A stretch of DNA of 23,048 nt from AM-1111 sp046302135 (GTDB taxonomy: Bacteria; Bacteroidota; Bacteroidia; B-17B0; Aurantibacillaceae), in NCBI GenBank assembly GCA_046302135.1, contig JBKCIQ010000030.1:1-23048 (forward strand), in the 5' to 3' direction. The position numbers and the translations under genes are program-made. The notes under the pieces were generated by a model. It saw only the letters and a list, made by a program, of their open reading frames with translations. It made no database searches and was not told the origin of the DNA. Below are positions 7,707 through 15,716 of this stretch, in pieces. Position 1 is the first letter of the stretch; each line of letters opens with the position of its first letter.

Positions 7707-9662
7707 ATGAAAAAATTTTCTTTTATATTGCTCCTGTTTTGCGTTATTAAGTTTCAATCGCAGGTAATTATAACAGCTGCAGGCAATCATGCTCCAGGGT
7801 ATCTAGGAGATGGGGTTCCTGCAATATCAACACAATTGAATTCACCTAATGGTGTAGCTGCAGATGCCAATGGTAATTTTTATATTGCTGATGTATCAAA
7901 CCACAGAGTAAGAAAGGTCAACAGTGCGGGAATCATTTCAACTTTTGCAGGAAACGGTGTCCCCGGTTTTAGTGGCGACGGAGGACCTGCTATTTCGGCA
8001 CAACTAGACAACCCTAACGCTATTGCGGTTGACGATACCGGAAACGTTTATATTGTTGATCAGTTCAATAGAAGGGTTAGAAAGGTAAGACCAGATGGAA
8101 TTATTAGCACTTTTGCCGGTGATGGAAGTTTTAATTTGGTTGATGGAGTTTCGGCAACTGCTAGCGGATTAAATTTTCCAAACGGACTTGCCGTTGACAC
8201 TAAGGGGAATATTTATATTTCTGATTTTGGAGACGCAAGAGTCAGGAAAATTAATTCTTCAGGCATCATAACCACATTTGCCGGTAACGGAAATTATATG
8301 AATGGCTTCACTTCCAATGGAGGACCTGCCGATACTACAGAGATAGGTCAACCTTCGGCAGTTGCATGCGACGCTGTTGGTAATGTTTATATCGCTGATG
8401 GAAACAGCCTGATACGAAAAGTTGACACGATGGGAATAATATGGACAGCAGCAGGTTTAGGAAACTCTTTTGGGGCCATAAGTGGAGATGGTGGCCCTGC
8501 ATTACAGGCTCTTCTAGGTGCACCTTCGGGAATTACTTTTGATAAGGACGGAAATATGTATATTTCAGATTATTTTAATCATGTAATAAGGATTGTAGAT
8601 ACACTTGGAATAATAAACACGCACGTTAGTTTTGTAGCCAATGGAGGTGGGGGATATAGTGGAGATTATGGTCCTGCTAATGCAGCAAAACTTTTTATGC
8701 CCACAGGTATAGCAACAGATAATCAAGGAGATCTTTACATTGCAGACAGAGGAAACGACGTTGTTAGAAAAGTTGGAAAATGTATTCCAGCCATTCCTGA
8801 AATTTGTGTGGTGGCTGTTGATAGTCTGTCTAAAAACAATGTCATCTATTGGGATAAGTCTCTATATTCCGCAGACACATTTTACATCTATCGTGATACT
8901 GCAAATAACAATTATGCCTTAATAGGTAAAGTGCCTTATGATTCGATGGGATTATTTGTTGATACAGTGAGAACACTGTATGCAGCCAATGGAGACCCCA
9001 ACGCCAGCTCTTGGCGGTATAAAATTACCTATGGTTTTCCTTGTGTTTCCGGAAGGAATATAAGTCCTATGAGTCCATGGCATCAAACTTTATTTATGAT
9101 TAACAGCGGGAGTAGTTTTATTTGGACAATGTACCAGGTTGAAGGTCAGCCGCTACCTGTTCCGGGCCTACAGAATTACCTTTTTAAAAGAGACAATTTA
9201 AGCAATGGCAACTGGAATGTGATTCAGGCGTTGAGTGCCTCTTCTGCCGCCTACACGGATCAAAGTTACAATCAATATCAATTCACGGCTTCTTGGAGAG
9301 TTGAAACATATTGGGACATTACTTGTGACCCTACAAGAGGAATTATAAATACTTCACGTTCAAATGTTAGAGGTATGGCAGCCCTCAATATTGGGATGAG
9401 CGAAACAATTTATGATAGTGATTTGATTTTGTTTCCCGTTCCAATGAATGAATCACAGAAATTATTTGTTGAGCTTAATAAATCGAAAATTAAGCAAATC
9501 GAAATATCAGACATTGCAGGAAGGACAATGTTGAATAATAATTTTACAGAAGGTTCCAATTCTGTATCATTAGATTTAAGCATCCTTAATTCAGGTATAT
9601 ATTTTGTAAAGGTTGGATTTGGAAAAGATCAGTTTATCAATAGAAGAATTCTTAAAAATTAG
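7707..9662 (+). CDS. NHL-repeat secreted protein with T9SS type A sorting domain
   Basis: This is a 651-residue exported protein. The signal peptide is MKKFSFILLLFCVIKFQSQ. Six NHL repeats follow (residues ~35-355), each with the pattern NPNxxAVDxxGNxYIxDxxNxRVRKV and most joined by FAGNG/GDGGPA loops. This predicts a six-bladed beta-propeller, or one sheet of blades. Residues ~360-560 are an unassigned beta-rich region with aromatic/fibronectin-like segments. The last ~80 residues (LILFPVPMNESQ to ISDIAGR, then LNSGIYFVKV and RRILKN) are a type A C-terminal sorting signal, removed after transport through the T9SS outer-membrane channel. The frame extends upstream to a TTG at 7686, but that overlaps the promoter; ATG 7707, preceded by AAGG, is chosen. 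NHL propellers bind proteins or ligands, and the target here is not known. Confidence 0.92.
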   Translation: MKKFSFILLLFCVIKFQSQVIITAAGNHAPGYLGDGVPAISTQLNSPNGVAADANGNFYIADVSNHRVRKVNSAGIISTFAGNGVPGFSGDGGPAISAQLDNPNAIAVDDTGNVYIVDQFNRRVRKVRPDGIISTFAGDGSFNLVDGVSATASGLNFPNGLAVDTKGNIYISDFGDARVRKINSSGIITTFAGNGNYMNGFTSNGGPADTTEIGQPSAVACDAVGNVYIADGNSLIRKVDTMGIIWTAAGLGNSFGAISGDGGPALQALLGAPSGITFDKDGNMYISDYFNHVIRIVDTLGIINTHVSFVANGGGGYSGDYGPANAAKLFMPTGIATDNQGDLYIADRGNDVVRKVGKCIPAIPEICVVAVDSLSKNNVIYWDKSLYSADTFYIYRDTANNNYALIGKVPYDSMGLFVDTVRTLYAANGDPNASSWRYKITYGFPCVSGRNISPMSPWHQTLFMINSGSSFIWTMYQVEGQPLPVPGLQNYLFKRDNLSNGNWNVIQALSASSAAYTDQSYNQYQFTASWRVETYWDITCDPTRGIINTSRSNVRGMAALNIGMSETIYDSDLILFPVPMNESQKLFVELNKSKIKQIEISDIAGRTMLNNNFTEGSNSVSLDLSILNSGIYFVKVGFGKDQFINRRILKN

Positions 9663-9725
9663 AACCAAAATTTTATCGAATCATTTGTTGACTTTTTATT
9701 ATTCGTTCAAAAAGATAGAATAATT

Positions 9726-9781
9726 TAAGTTTGAATTATGCTAGACTTTTTATAAGATTTCACTCAACTTCCTTAAATTTG
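9726..9781 (+). promoter_or_regulatory. Two tandem TAnnTTTG elements ahead of kynU
   Basis: TAAGTTTG (9726-9733) and TAAATTTG (9774-9781) both match the -7 consensus. The second lies 17 bases before the kynU ATG. Neither has a clear TTG at 17-20 bases upstream. They may be two start sites, or one may be a chance match. Confidence 0.45.
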
Positions 9782-9798
9782 TTTCCCAATAATTTTCT

Positions 9799-11061
9799 AT
9801 GCAATTCAATTTAAACTGGGCTATCAACCAGGATGCCGAAGACCCACTTGTTAGCTTTAGGGAGCGATTTCATTTACCTCAACACAATGGACAGGATTGT
9901 GTCTATTTAACAGGAAACTCGTTGGGTTTACAGCCCGTGAGTACAGCGTTGTCTATTCAGCAGGAATTATTGGATTGGGCCACTTACGGGGTAGAAGGAC
10001 ACTTTAAAGCAAAAAACCCATGGGTTTCATATCATGAGATTTTTACTGAAGGAACCGCAGAACTCGTAGGCGCAAAAAATGATGAGGTGGTTGTAATGAA
10101 CCAGCTTACTTCGAATCTTCATTTTTTATTGGTTTCTTTTTATCGTCCAAACAAGCAAAGGTTCAAGATAATTTGTGAGTCAAAAGCTTTTCCTTCCGAT
10201 CAATATGCTTTGCAGTCGCAGGTAAAGTTCCATGGTTTTTCCCCGGAGCAAGCACTTGTGGAAATTTCACCACGCGAGGGAGAATACAACTTGAGAACCG
10301 ATGATGTTCTAGATGTAATTTCTCAACATAAAGACGAGTTGGCCCTAGTAATGATTGGAGGAGTAAATTACTTAACCGGACAGGTTTTTGAAATGCAAAA
10401 AATTACTAACGCCGCGCATGATGTTGGCGCATATTGCGGGTGGGATCTTGCGCATGCAGTTGGTAATATTCCACTTAATCTTCATGACTGGGGTGTTGAT
10501 TTTGCGTGTTGGTGCAGTTATAAATATTTAAACAGCGGTCCGGGAAGTGTTGCGGGGGCTTTTGTTCACGAAAGACATCTATCGAGCTTGGAACTTCCGC
10601 TTTTTGCAGGTTGGTGGGGTCATGATAAAACGCAGAGATTTAAAATGGAAAGAGAATTCAAACCTATGCAAACAGCAGAGCGCTGGCAGGTTAGCAATGC
10701 TCCCGTTTTAAGTATGGCCGCTTACAAATCCTCACTTGAAATTTTTATGGAAGCAGGACTAGAAAATCTATTCGAGAAAAGTAAAAAGTTGACTGCATAT
10801 CTTGAATTCCTGATCGAAAAAATTAATCAAACTCAAGTTGAGGGACAAAAATTTGAAATCATTACACCTAAAGATGCCAGAGGATGTCAACTTTCAATCA
10901 TTGCACATGGAAGGGGAAAAGAGTTGTATGATGATTTAATACACAATGGAGTAATTGCTGACTGGCGCGAACCAAATGTCATCAGAATGGCTCCTGTTCC
11001 TTTGTACAATTCCTTTGCTGATCTTTTCAGGTTTGCAGAGATATTAAAAAGCACACTTTAA
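9799..11061 (+). CDS. kynU: Kynureninase
   Basis: Kynureninase is a cytoplasmic PLP enzyme of fold type I that cleaves kynurenine to anthranilate and alanine (or 3-hydroxykynurenine to 3-hydroxyanthranilate) in tryptophan breakdown. The 420-residue length fits the family. Visible marks are VYLTGNSLGLQP near the N-terminus, GWDLAHAVGN with Asp216 expected to contact the PLP ring nitrogen, and the PLP-lysine motif CWCSYKYLNSGPGS with Lys242. LFAGWWGHD and AERWQVSNAPVLSMA follow. The start ATG 9799 gives the usual N-terminus. No tryptophan 2,3-dioxygenase, kynurenine formamidase or kynurenine monooxygenase gene lies within the window, so substrate supply must come from elsewhere. The next gene starts 56 bases downstream but differs strongly in base composition, and an operon is doubtful. 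Confidence 0.96.
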   Translation: MQFNLNWAINQDAEDPLVSFRERFHLPQHNGQDCVYLTGNSLGLQPVSTALSIQQELLDWATYGVEGHFKAKNPWVSYHEIFTEGTAELVGAKNDEVVVMNQLTSNLHFLLVSFYRPNKQRFKIICESKAFPSDQYALQSQVKFHGFSPEQALVEISPREGEYNLRTDDVLDVISQHKDELALVMIGGVNYLTGQVFEMQKITNAAHDVGAYCGWDLAHAVGNIPLNLHDWGVDFACWCSYKYLNSGPGSVAGAFVHERHLSSLELPLFAGWWGHDKTQRFKMEREFKPMQTAERWQVSNAPVLSMAAYKSSLEIFMEAGLENLFEKSKKLTAYLEFLIEKINQTQVEGQKFEIITPKDARGCQLSIIAHGRGKELYDDLIHNGVIADWREPNVIRMAPVPLYNSFADLFRFAEILKSTL

Positions 11062-11117
11062 CTTGCCTTTTTTTGAAATTCGGGTTACCTGAATGCGTTC
11101 TAATCCTTTAAGGGGCA

Positions 11118-12014
11118 ATGAAAAACAACAGAGGCATTTATATACTTTTTTATTTTCTTTTACATAGTACATTTTTTCATTCACAAACACACGCGGGAAT
11201 AGACTCAATAATTATGGCAAAATTAATAAAAATGGAAAAGGATGATTTGTGGTTGCAAATGGAAGACACCTGCGATAAATTTTTGAATGGACCCTTTCAA
11301 ATTTCGAATTGTGTAAAATCTGAATTGCTATCACATAAAGCCGTTTCCATTAGTTATTGGATTGATGAACATAAAAAAGAAAACGAGGAGGTCAATTTTG
11401 ATTATTCAGTTAAATTAAAGGAAATAGATTCACTTTATATTGAATCAGGTAATATTTATCCTGACCTTAGATTGACACATTATTGTGACGCTTATGAATA
11501 TTTTGAAAACAAGGAAGAGGAATTGTGTAAAAGGTACAGAGACACATTAAAAAAATATGGCCTAAGGCCTAGCTGGAGTTCAATTGGCATTAATTTGGAT
11601 TATTTTTCCGGAAGCCATCAATATTTTGGTGTAGAGTTTTCAATATTCTTACGACAAGAGTTTTGTAAAGTTGGAACGAAGACTCATGGAAAAATAAATA
11701 ACCCTGATTATTTTTTTCCTTATTCATGCAATATTTTTAATATTGGATTCAGAAAGGGAATTATGGACGCCTCTTGGGCAATTAATCTTTCACCGATAAG
11801 CATGTCCTATTCATGGATAAATATTCGCCCGATTAATTTTGCATATTTTGCATTGCCACAGAAAAACTTTTTTTCCTGGCTACCTGAAGCGGGAATACAT
11901 TGGTGGAATTTTTATTTTAATTATGCTTACCCGATAGTTTTCAATAAGTCTAATAGGAACCTAGAGAAGCCATATTTTAATGTCAAATTACAAATTCCAA
12001 TTCGAAAATTTTAG
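11118..12014 (+). CDS. Hypothetical exported protein, possible outer-membrane beta-barrel
   Basis: I do not recognise this 298-residue protein. It starts with a likely signal peptide (MKNNRGIYILFYFLLHSTFFHSQ). Residues ~25-150 are charged and predicted mostly helical, with several Cys (around EDTCDKF, ISNCVK, YCDAY, EELCKRY). From ~residue 155 the pattern changes to short alternating hydrophobic strands rich in Tyr, Phe and Trp (GINLDYFSG, FGVEFSIFLRQ, ISMSYSWINIRP, WWNFYFNYAYP), ending in a terminal Phe. That is how small outer-membrane barrels look, so a periplasmic helical part plus a barrel is an inference. There is no T9SS sorting domain or lipobox. The DNA is very AT-rich compared with kynU (12 G+C in the 60 bases from 11401), suggesting fast evolution or transfer. 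The ATG at 11118 is preceded by AAGGGGC, an unusually good Shine-Dalgarno for this window. Confidence 0.6.
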   Translation: MKNNRGIYILFYFLLHSTFFHSQTHAGIDSIIMAKLIKMEKDDLWLQMEDTCDKFLNGPFQISNCVKSELLSHKAVSISYWIDEHKKENEEVNFDYSVKLKEIDSLYIESGNIYPDLRLTHYCDAYEYFENKEEELCKRYRDTLKKYGLRPSWSSIGINLDYFSGSHQYFGVEFSIFLRQEFCKVGTKTHGKINNPDYFFPYSCNIFNIGFRKGIMDASWAINLSPISMSYSWINIRPINFAYFALPQKNFFSWLPEAGIHWWNFYFNYAYPIVFNKSNRNLEKPYFNVKLQIPIRKF

Positions 12015-12035
12015 AAATTTTTAAACCAAATACAT

Positions 12036-12377
12036 ATGAAAAACCTTATTGATGAATTCAATGAATACAGAACCCGCAACAATGAACTGATTCTTTCAAA
12101 AGATAATCTCGTATTGAAGCGACTTTTTAATTTGGATTCAAATACTTACGCTGATGGTGCACTTCCCGTAAAAACAAAAGAAATGTTAGGCCTTGTTGCA
12201 AGCATGGTTTTACGCTGTGACGACTGCATTAAATATCATTTGGGAAAATGCAAGGAGCAAAATGTTTCTACCGAAGAAGTTTATGAGGTGTTTGCAGTTG
12301 CAAATATTGTTGGAGGCACTATTGTGATTCCTCACACGAGAAGGGCCGCAGAATTCTGGGAAGCGCTTAACTCTTAG
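12036..12377 (+). CDS. AhpD-like / carboxymuconolactone decarboxylase family protein
   Basis: This 113-residue cytoplasmic protein belongs to the CMD/AhpD fold family. The AhpD catalytic pattern is present with the expected spacing: Glu49, then Cys61-x-x-Cys64 and His68 (LRCDDCIKYHLGKC). This redox-active CxxC suggests peroxidase or disulfide-reductase activity rather than true carboxymuconolactone decarboxylation. The second half (VYEVFAVANIVGGTIVIPHTRRAAEFW) is the usual helical part that builds the oligomer. It starts 22 bases after the preceding hypothetical gene, but its base composition is like the housekeeping genes, so it looks native within an AT-rich patch. The redox partner is not evident nearby. 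Confidence 0.9.
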   Translation: MKNLIDEFNEYRTRNNELILSKDNLVLKRLFNLDSNTYADGALPVKTKEMLGLVASMVLRCDDCIKYHLGKCKEQNVSTEEVYEVFAVANIVGGTIVIPHTRRAAEFWEALNS

Positions 12378-12439
12378 TCTTTAATTCCCATCCTTATAAT
12401 TATTTTTTTTAATACCGATTAAAAACAAAACATACCTAC

Positions 12440-12977
12440 ATGAAAAAATCAGTGTTTAAAACAATAGCTATTAGCATATTGTGTTATATGTTTTTTGTCC
12501 CCAAAAAAACTACATCCCAAATAAACAACTCTGGGTTTTTCTGCGCTAATAATATTTACTTCGACAGTACAAATACTTTAATGGTTTCTATTTAATATAC
12601 ACGAACAACACTTTTCAATTACACTTATGTTTCTGCACTATATAGCCAAAATGAATGATATTTGTTCCAAGAATAACAAAGGTGAAAGAAAACAAAATTG
12701 ATTTACCTCGTTTATAACGATTCAACTAGTAAACAAATCAAGATATTGCTTAGGTAGTAATAAATTAAAATATTTGATGGATACAGCCGCTGAAATGAGG
12801 ACAGAAAAGGAAAGTAGAGGAGGTGGTATTTACATTTTTTAAAATAACAATAGAAATGGTAAGGCTGAGAATAAATTGTATTTCCAATTGACCAGATCTC
12901 AAATAGTATATTCAAATATTAAAGCGTTGAAGCAGAAGAATAGGAGTATTAGATTTATTAAATTATATTTAAAATAA
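12440..12977 (+). pseudogene. Decayed gene for a small exported protein
   Basis: The ~600-base gap between the AhpD-like gene and the FISUMP gene holds the remains of one gene. ATG at 12440 opens a 51-codon frame with a clear signal peptide (MKKSVFKTIAISILCYMFF, then TTSQ), stopping at TAA 12593-12595. A second frame is readable from 12582 to the TAA at 12975-12977, about 130 codons, with only two internal stops (TGA 12699, TAA 12840). That is far fewer than expected in DNA this AT-rich. The simplest reading is one frameshift near 12582-12593 plus two nonsense changes in a protein of ~180 residues. I recognise no domain. The first 51 codons could alternatively be a real short exported peptide. 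Bases 12378-12439 are plain AT-rich spacer. Confidence 0.5.
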
Positions 12978-12982
12978 GAATT

Positions 12983-13600
12983 ATGAAAAAAATATTAATA
13001 ACAGTTTCTTCATTATTGGCACTTCAAGCTAAATCACAATTCATAAAAGATACAGTTAAAATTGGTGAACAGATATGGTCAACTTCAATATTAGACGTTT
13101 CAACATTCAGGAATGGTGACAGTATATTTTTTGCTGCGACACACGGTGAATGGATAGAATGTGATAAATTAAAAATTCCTGCCTATTGCTATGTTTGGGA
13201 CAGTGTTGAATTAGGAAAACATTATAATTGGTATGCTGTAAATGATTACAGAGGTTTGGCACCGGCAGGATGGAGAATACCTTCAAAGAATGATGCTAAA
13301 TATTTATTTAAATATTTTGAAGAAACAATTAATCCTAAACATTCATTATTAGAAAAATTCCCAATGAAATATTTAGGTTATTATAGTGTTTATAACGGAA
13401 ATTATAGCTATTATACAAGCGTTTTAAGCATTTTTAATCCTGAAAATTTGGCTATCTACTATTGGTTGTCTTCTTCTCATGAAGATGAATCATATAGCGA
13501 TTATTCATACGTGATAGGATCATTTAAATTTGATGATGAAATTAATTTACGTTGGACTGAAAAAGGAACTGGAAATTGTGTTCTCTTATTAAGAGAATAG
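12983..13600 (+). CDS. FISUMP-domain exported protein (Fibrobacter succinogenes major paralogous domain)
   Basis: This 205-residue protein has a signal peptide (MKKILITVSSLLALQAKSQ) and one FISUMP domain. The family marks are KIGEQIWSTSILDVSTFRNGDSI (residues ~26-48), a Trp-containing EWIEC segment, PAYCYVWDS, the core HYNWYAVNDYRGLAPAGWRIPS (80-101) and a C-terminal strand ending CVLLLRE. FISUMP domains are widespread in secreted proteins of Bacteroidota and Fibrobacteres, and their function is undefined. There is no sorting domain or lipobox, so it may be periplasmic or released. Codon use is extremely AT-rich (28 G+C in 120 bases from 13321). The usual final SVRC-like strand is poorly kept, suggesting a diverged copy. 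A bidirectional terminator follows at 13725. Confidence 0.8.
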   Translation: MKKILITVSSLLALQAKSQFIKDTVKIGEQIWSTSILDVSTFRNGDSIFFAATHGEWIECDKLKIPAYCYVWDSVELGKHYNWYAVNDYRGLAPAGWRIPSKNDAKYLFKYFEETINPKHSLLEKFPMKYLGYYSVYNGNYSYYTSVLSIFNPENLAIYYWLSSSHEDESYSDYSYVIGSFKFDDEINLRWTEKGTGNCVLLLRE

Positions 13601-13724
13601 GAAGAGTATGGGATGTAGGAATTTACGCTCGGTAATTTTATCAGAATGGAAATCTTATTCAAAGGGAAAAACTGATTTAATATTAATTTTTCTTTCAATA
13701 TATTAGATCGATTGAATCAATAAA

Positions 13725-13750
13725 AAAAGGAGCAATTTATTGCTCCTTTT
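13725..13750. terminator. Bidirectional intrinsic terminator between convergent genes
   Basis: AAAAGGAGCAA (13725-13735), loop TTTA, and TTGCTCCTTTT (13740-13750) form a perfect 11-bp stem. The A-tract on one side and the T-tract on the other let it work on both strands. It lies between the FISUMP gene (+, ends 13600) and the T9SS protein gene (-, ends 13774). Confidence 0.85.
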
Positions 13751-13773
13751 CATTCAATTAAAACCTGTAAGGA

Positions 13774-15594
13774 TTACTTACCGGAAATGATTAATTTTCT
13801 TGTAACACTTTTATCTCCGGTTGCAAACTGACAGAAATAAACACCGTTTTCTAGATGTTCTACATTAAGTATAATTCGGTCAGCAAAATTATTTACTGGA
13901 AAACTGCGAATAATTTTTCCCTGCACATCAAACAAGTTGCAAATTATTGCAGAGGAAGTTTTCAGATGACAATCAAGATTTACAAAATCTTTAGACGGGT
14001 TGGGATAAAAATTTCCGAAGTAATTTTCAATTCCGACCTCACTGATACCAACTCCGGGTAATACTTCGCCCTTTACGTTAATCATAAGGTCTTCAATTTC
14101 ACGGTTACGGTGTGGCGCCCACGCTCCGCTAATGTATTCAAATCCGCGATTACTGAATGGTGCAACTCGGTTGGTACCTAAAGCACATCCTATTCCCGTC
14201 ATGTTCCAAACAACGTAAACACCCCCTGAATTAATTGTGATAGGATTGGTAAGCGTTGTGGTATTAAAACTTCCCGGACTAACAGCAGTTGGTGGAACAA
14301 AAATGGAATCCAATAAAGAACCCGGACTTGATCCAGCTCCGCTATCATCAAAAATTAGCATAGAGTAACCCACAGCGTTAGGGTCATCAACTATGTATGC
14401 TAATACATCTGTCAATTTAAAAGGATGAAAAGGAGGAACAAAATATACGCCTACTCCACCTTCTCCACCGCTCCAGCTCCAGCCTCCTGTTCCCGCTTCA
14501 ACGCCGTTATCGTAAGATAATTTAATTGAAGCAGTAGTGGTATCAACAACCACAACTTCCTGAATCTTTTGGTCATTGCTTGGGGTAGCATCACCTGACA
14601 ATTGAGTGTTCGTAAGAAAACGGAAAATACCCGCCGCTGTAGGATTAAATTTTTGTGTCATAGTAACAGATTGTGTTTGTCCAGGGGTAAGACCAAGCAC
14701 AGTTGAATTGTCCTGTACTTGTACTGTGTTGCTGGCGTTAACCACTCGTGACCAAACATTAAATGATGGTAAAGGTTGATTTCCTGTGTTTTTTACTTCA
14801 GTAACCATGGAGTACTGACTTCCGTTTTTGGAAAGGAAAACACCTGCCGACTCACTGTTTCCATTGAAAGCAGTAGACGCATCTGAAACTGCGTAGTTAG
14901 TGGTGGCCGGGTAATAGAACTTAATTGCTGTACCTGTTGTTGGATAAGCATTAGCCATATATTGCAGGCCGAGTGTTCCCGAATTGTTTTCAATACCCAC
15001 AACACTTGTAACCTGAGCTGGAGTTCCGCTTTGATTTTGATATTGGTAAGTGATTGAGCTATCCACCGCAGATAAAATTATTTGAAACGTATTGTTTCCT
15101 ATACCGGGAGGATTTGCTTGATCCCAAAAAGGAACATTTTTCCATGTAACAATTAAAGTGTCATTTGTGTTATTGGTCCACTTCCAACACTCAGCTCCAT
15201 TTGTTGCAGTAAACAAAAGATCTGAAGCCATTCCTGCAAGAAAATTGTTTGGTGCGGCAGTCGAGGGAATTACAGGAAAATTTGCAGACAATTGACCATT
15301 AGTAAAACCTACATATCCGTTAGACCCAATCCAGAATTGTGTAACATCATACCAGTAATAATGAAACGGGAAACCTATAGTAAAGGAGCCCACTGTGTTG
15401 TCATCACTTAAACCAAAAACCTGTTGTGCTGTTGGTTTTGTAGTGATGTCAATCCAATTAAAAACCGGGCCTTGAGGGGCCAGATTAGTTTTCCAGGTGT
15501 AACCGAAAGCATCGGGTCCACCGGTTGTTTGAGCTTTTGTGACAGAAAAAAACGAGAGTCCGAAAGCTGTTGCAATGAGTAGAATTTTTTTCAT
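13774..15594 (-). CDS. Secreted protein with T9SS type A sorting domain
   Basis: This 606-residue exported protein has a signal peptide ending FFSVTKAQ. Residues ~25-235 form a beta-rich region (FGYTWKTN, FPFHYYWYDV, WIGSNGYVGF, VTWKNVPFWD) resembling the beta-sandwich ectodomains found in Bacteroidota secreted proteins. Residues ~238-350 look like a CARDB/Ig-type adhesion domain (VKNTGNQPLPSFNV, LTPGQTQSVTM). Residues ~355-510 are a further beta domain with GVEAGTGGWSWSGGEGG. The last ~80 residues (NFYPNPSKDFVNL, DVQGKIIRSF, LENGVYFCQF, VTRKLIISGK) are a type A C-terminal sorting signal, so it is predicted to pass the T9SS to the surface or medium. I see no peptidase or glycosidase motif. 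It is alone in its transcription unit, between its own -7 element and the bidirectional terminator. Confidence 0.9.
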   Translation of the reverse strand: MKKILLIATAFGLSFFSVTKAQTTGGPDAFGYTWKTNLAPQGPVFNWIDITTKPTAQQVFGLSDDNTVGSFTIGFPFHYYWYDVTQFWIGSNGYVGFTNGQLSANFPVIPSTAAPNNFLAGMASDLLFTATNGAECWKWTNNTNDTLIVTWKNVPFWDQANPPGIGNNTFQIILSAVDSSITYQYQNQSGTPAQVTSVVGIENNSGTLGLQYMANAYPTTGTAIKFYYPATTNYAVSDASTAFNGNSESAGVFLSKNGSQYSMVTEVKNTGNQPLPSFNVWSRVVNASNTVQVQDNSTVLGLTPGQTQSVTMTQKFNPTAAGIFRFLTNTQLSGDATPSNDQKIQEVVVVDTTTASIKLSYDNGVEAGTGGWSWSGGEGGVGVYFVPPFHPFKLTDVLAYIVDDPNAVGYSMLIFDDSGAGSSPGSLLDSIFVPPTAVSPGSFNTTTLTNPITINSGGVYVVWNMTGIGCALGTNRVAPFSNRGFEYISGAWAPHRNREIEDLMINVKGEVLPGVGISEVGIENYFGNFYPNPSKDFVNLDCHLKTSSAIICNLFDVQGKIIRSFPVNNFADRIILNVEHLENGVYFCQFATGDKSVTRKLIISGK

Positions 15595-15635
15595 GAGTGG
15601 TGAGTTGTGTTTTTAAAATAAATCATTCATAATAT

Positions 15636-15643
15636 CAAACTTA
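15636..15643 (-). promoter_or_regulatory. TAAGTTTG -7 element for the T9SS protein gene
   Basis: On the - strand TAAGTTTG lies 41 bases before the ATG at 15594. A TTG is found further upstream, but at 25 bases (15669-15671), longer than the usual spacing. Confidence 0.45.
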
Positions 15644-15716
15644 ATAAAAAAACTAAGACTTTAGAAATCAAAAGATGAAATTAAATAAAGGAATGATCAG
15701 GAAACAGGTAAAGAAA

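Noticed and set aside
9688..9725. Possible terminator hairpin after the NHL gene (TTATTC ... GAATAA)
   Set aside because: It has only six AT-rich pairs with a 13-base loop and no T-tract after it, so it is not supportable.
11075..11095. Short inverted repeat TTCGGGT/ACCTGAA after kynU
   Set aside because: It has one mismatch and almost no loop. The T-run precedes rather than follows it, so it does not work as a terminator for kynU.
12712..12915. 67-codon frame on the - strand in the AT-rich gap
   Set aside because: It is antisense to the decayed gene, has no signal peptide or start context, and its composition (Tyr, Leu, Ser, Phe) is what reversed AT-rich coding DNA gives.
13601..13720. Possible coding remnant after the FISUMP gene
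   Set aside because: Frames are broken every 10-20 codons and no recognisable segment is found. It is treated as AT-rich 3' spacer before the terminator.
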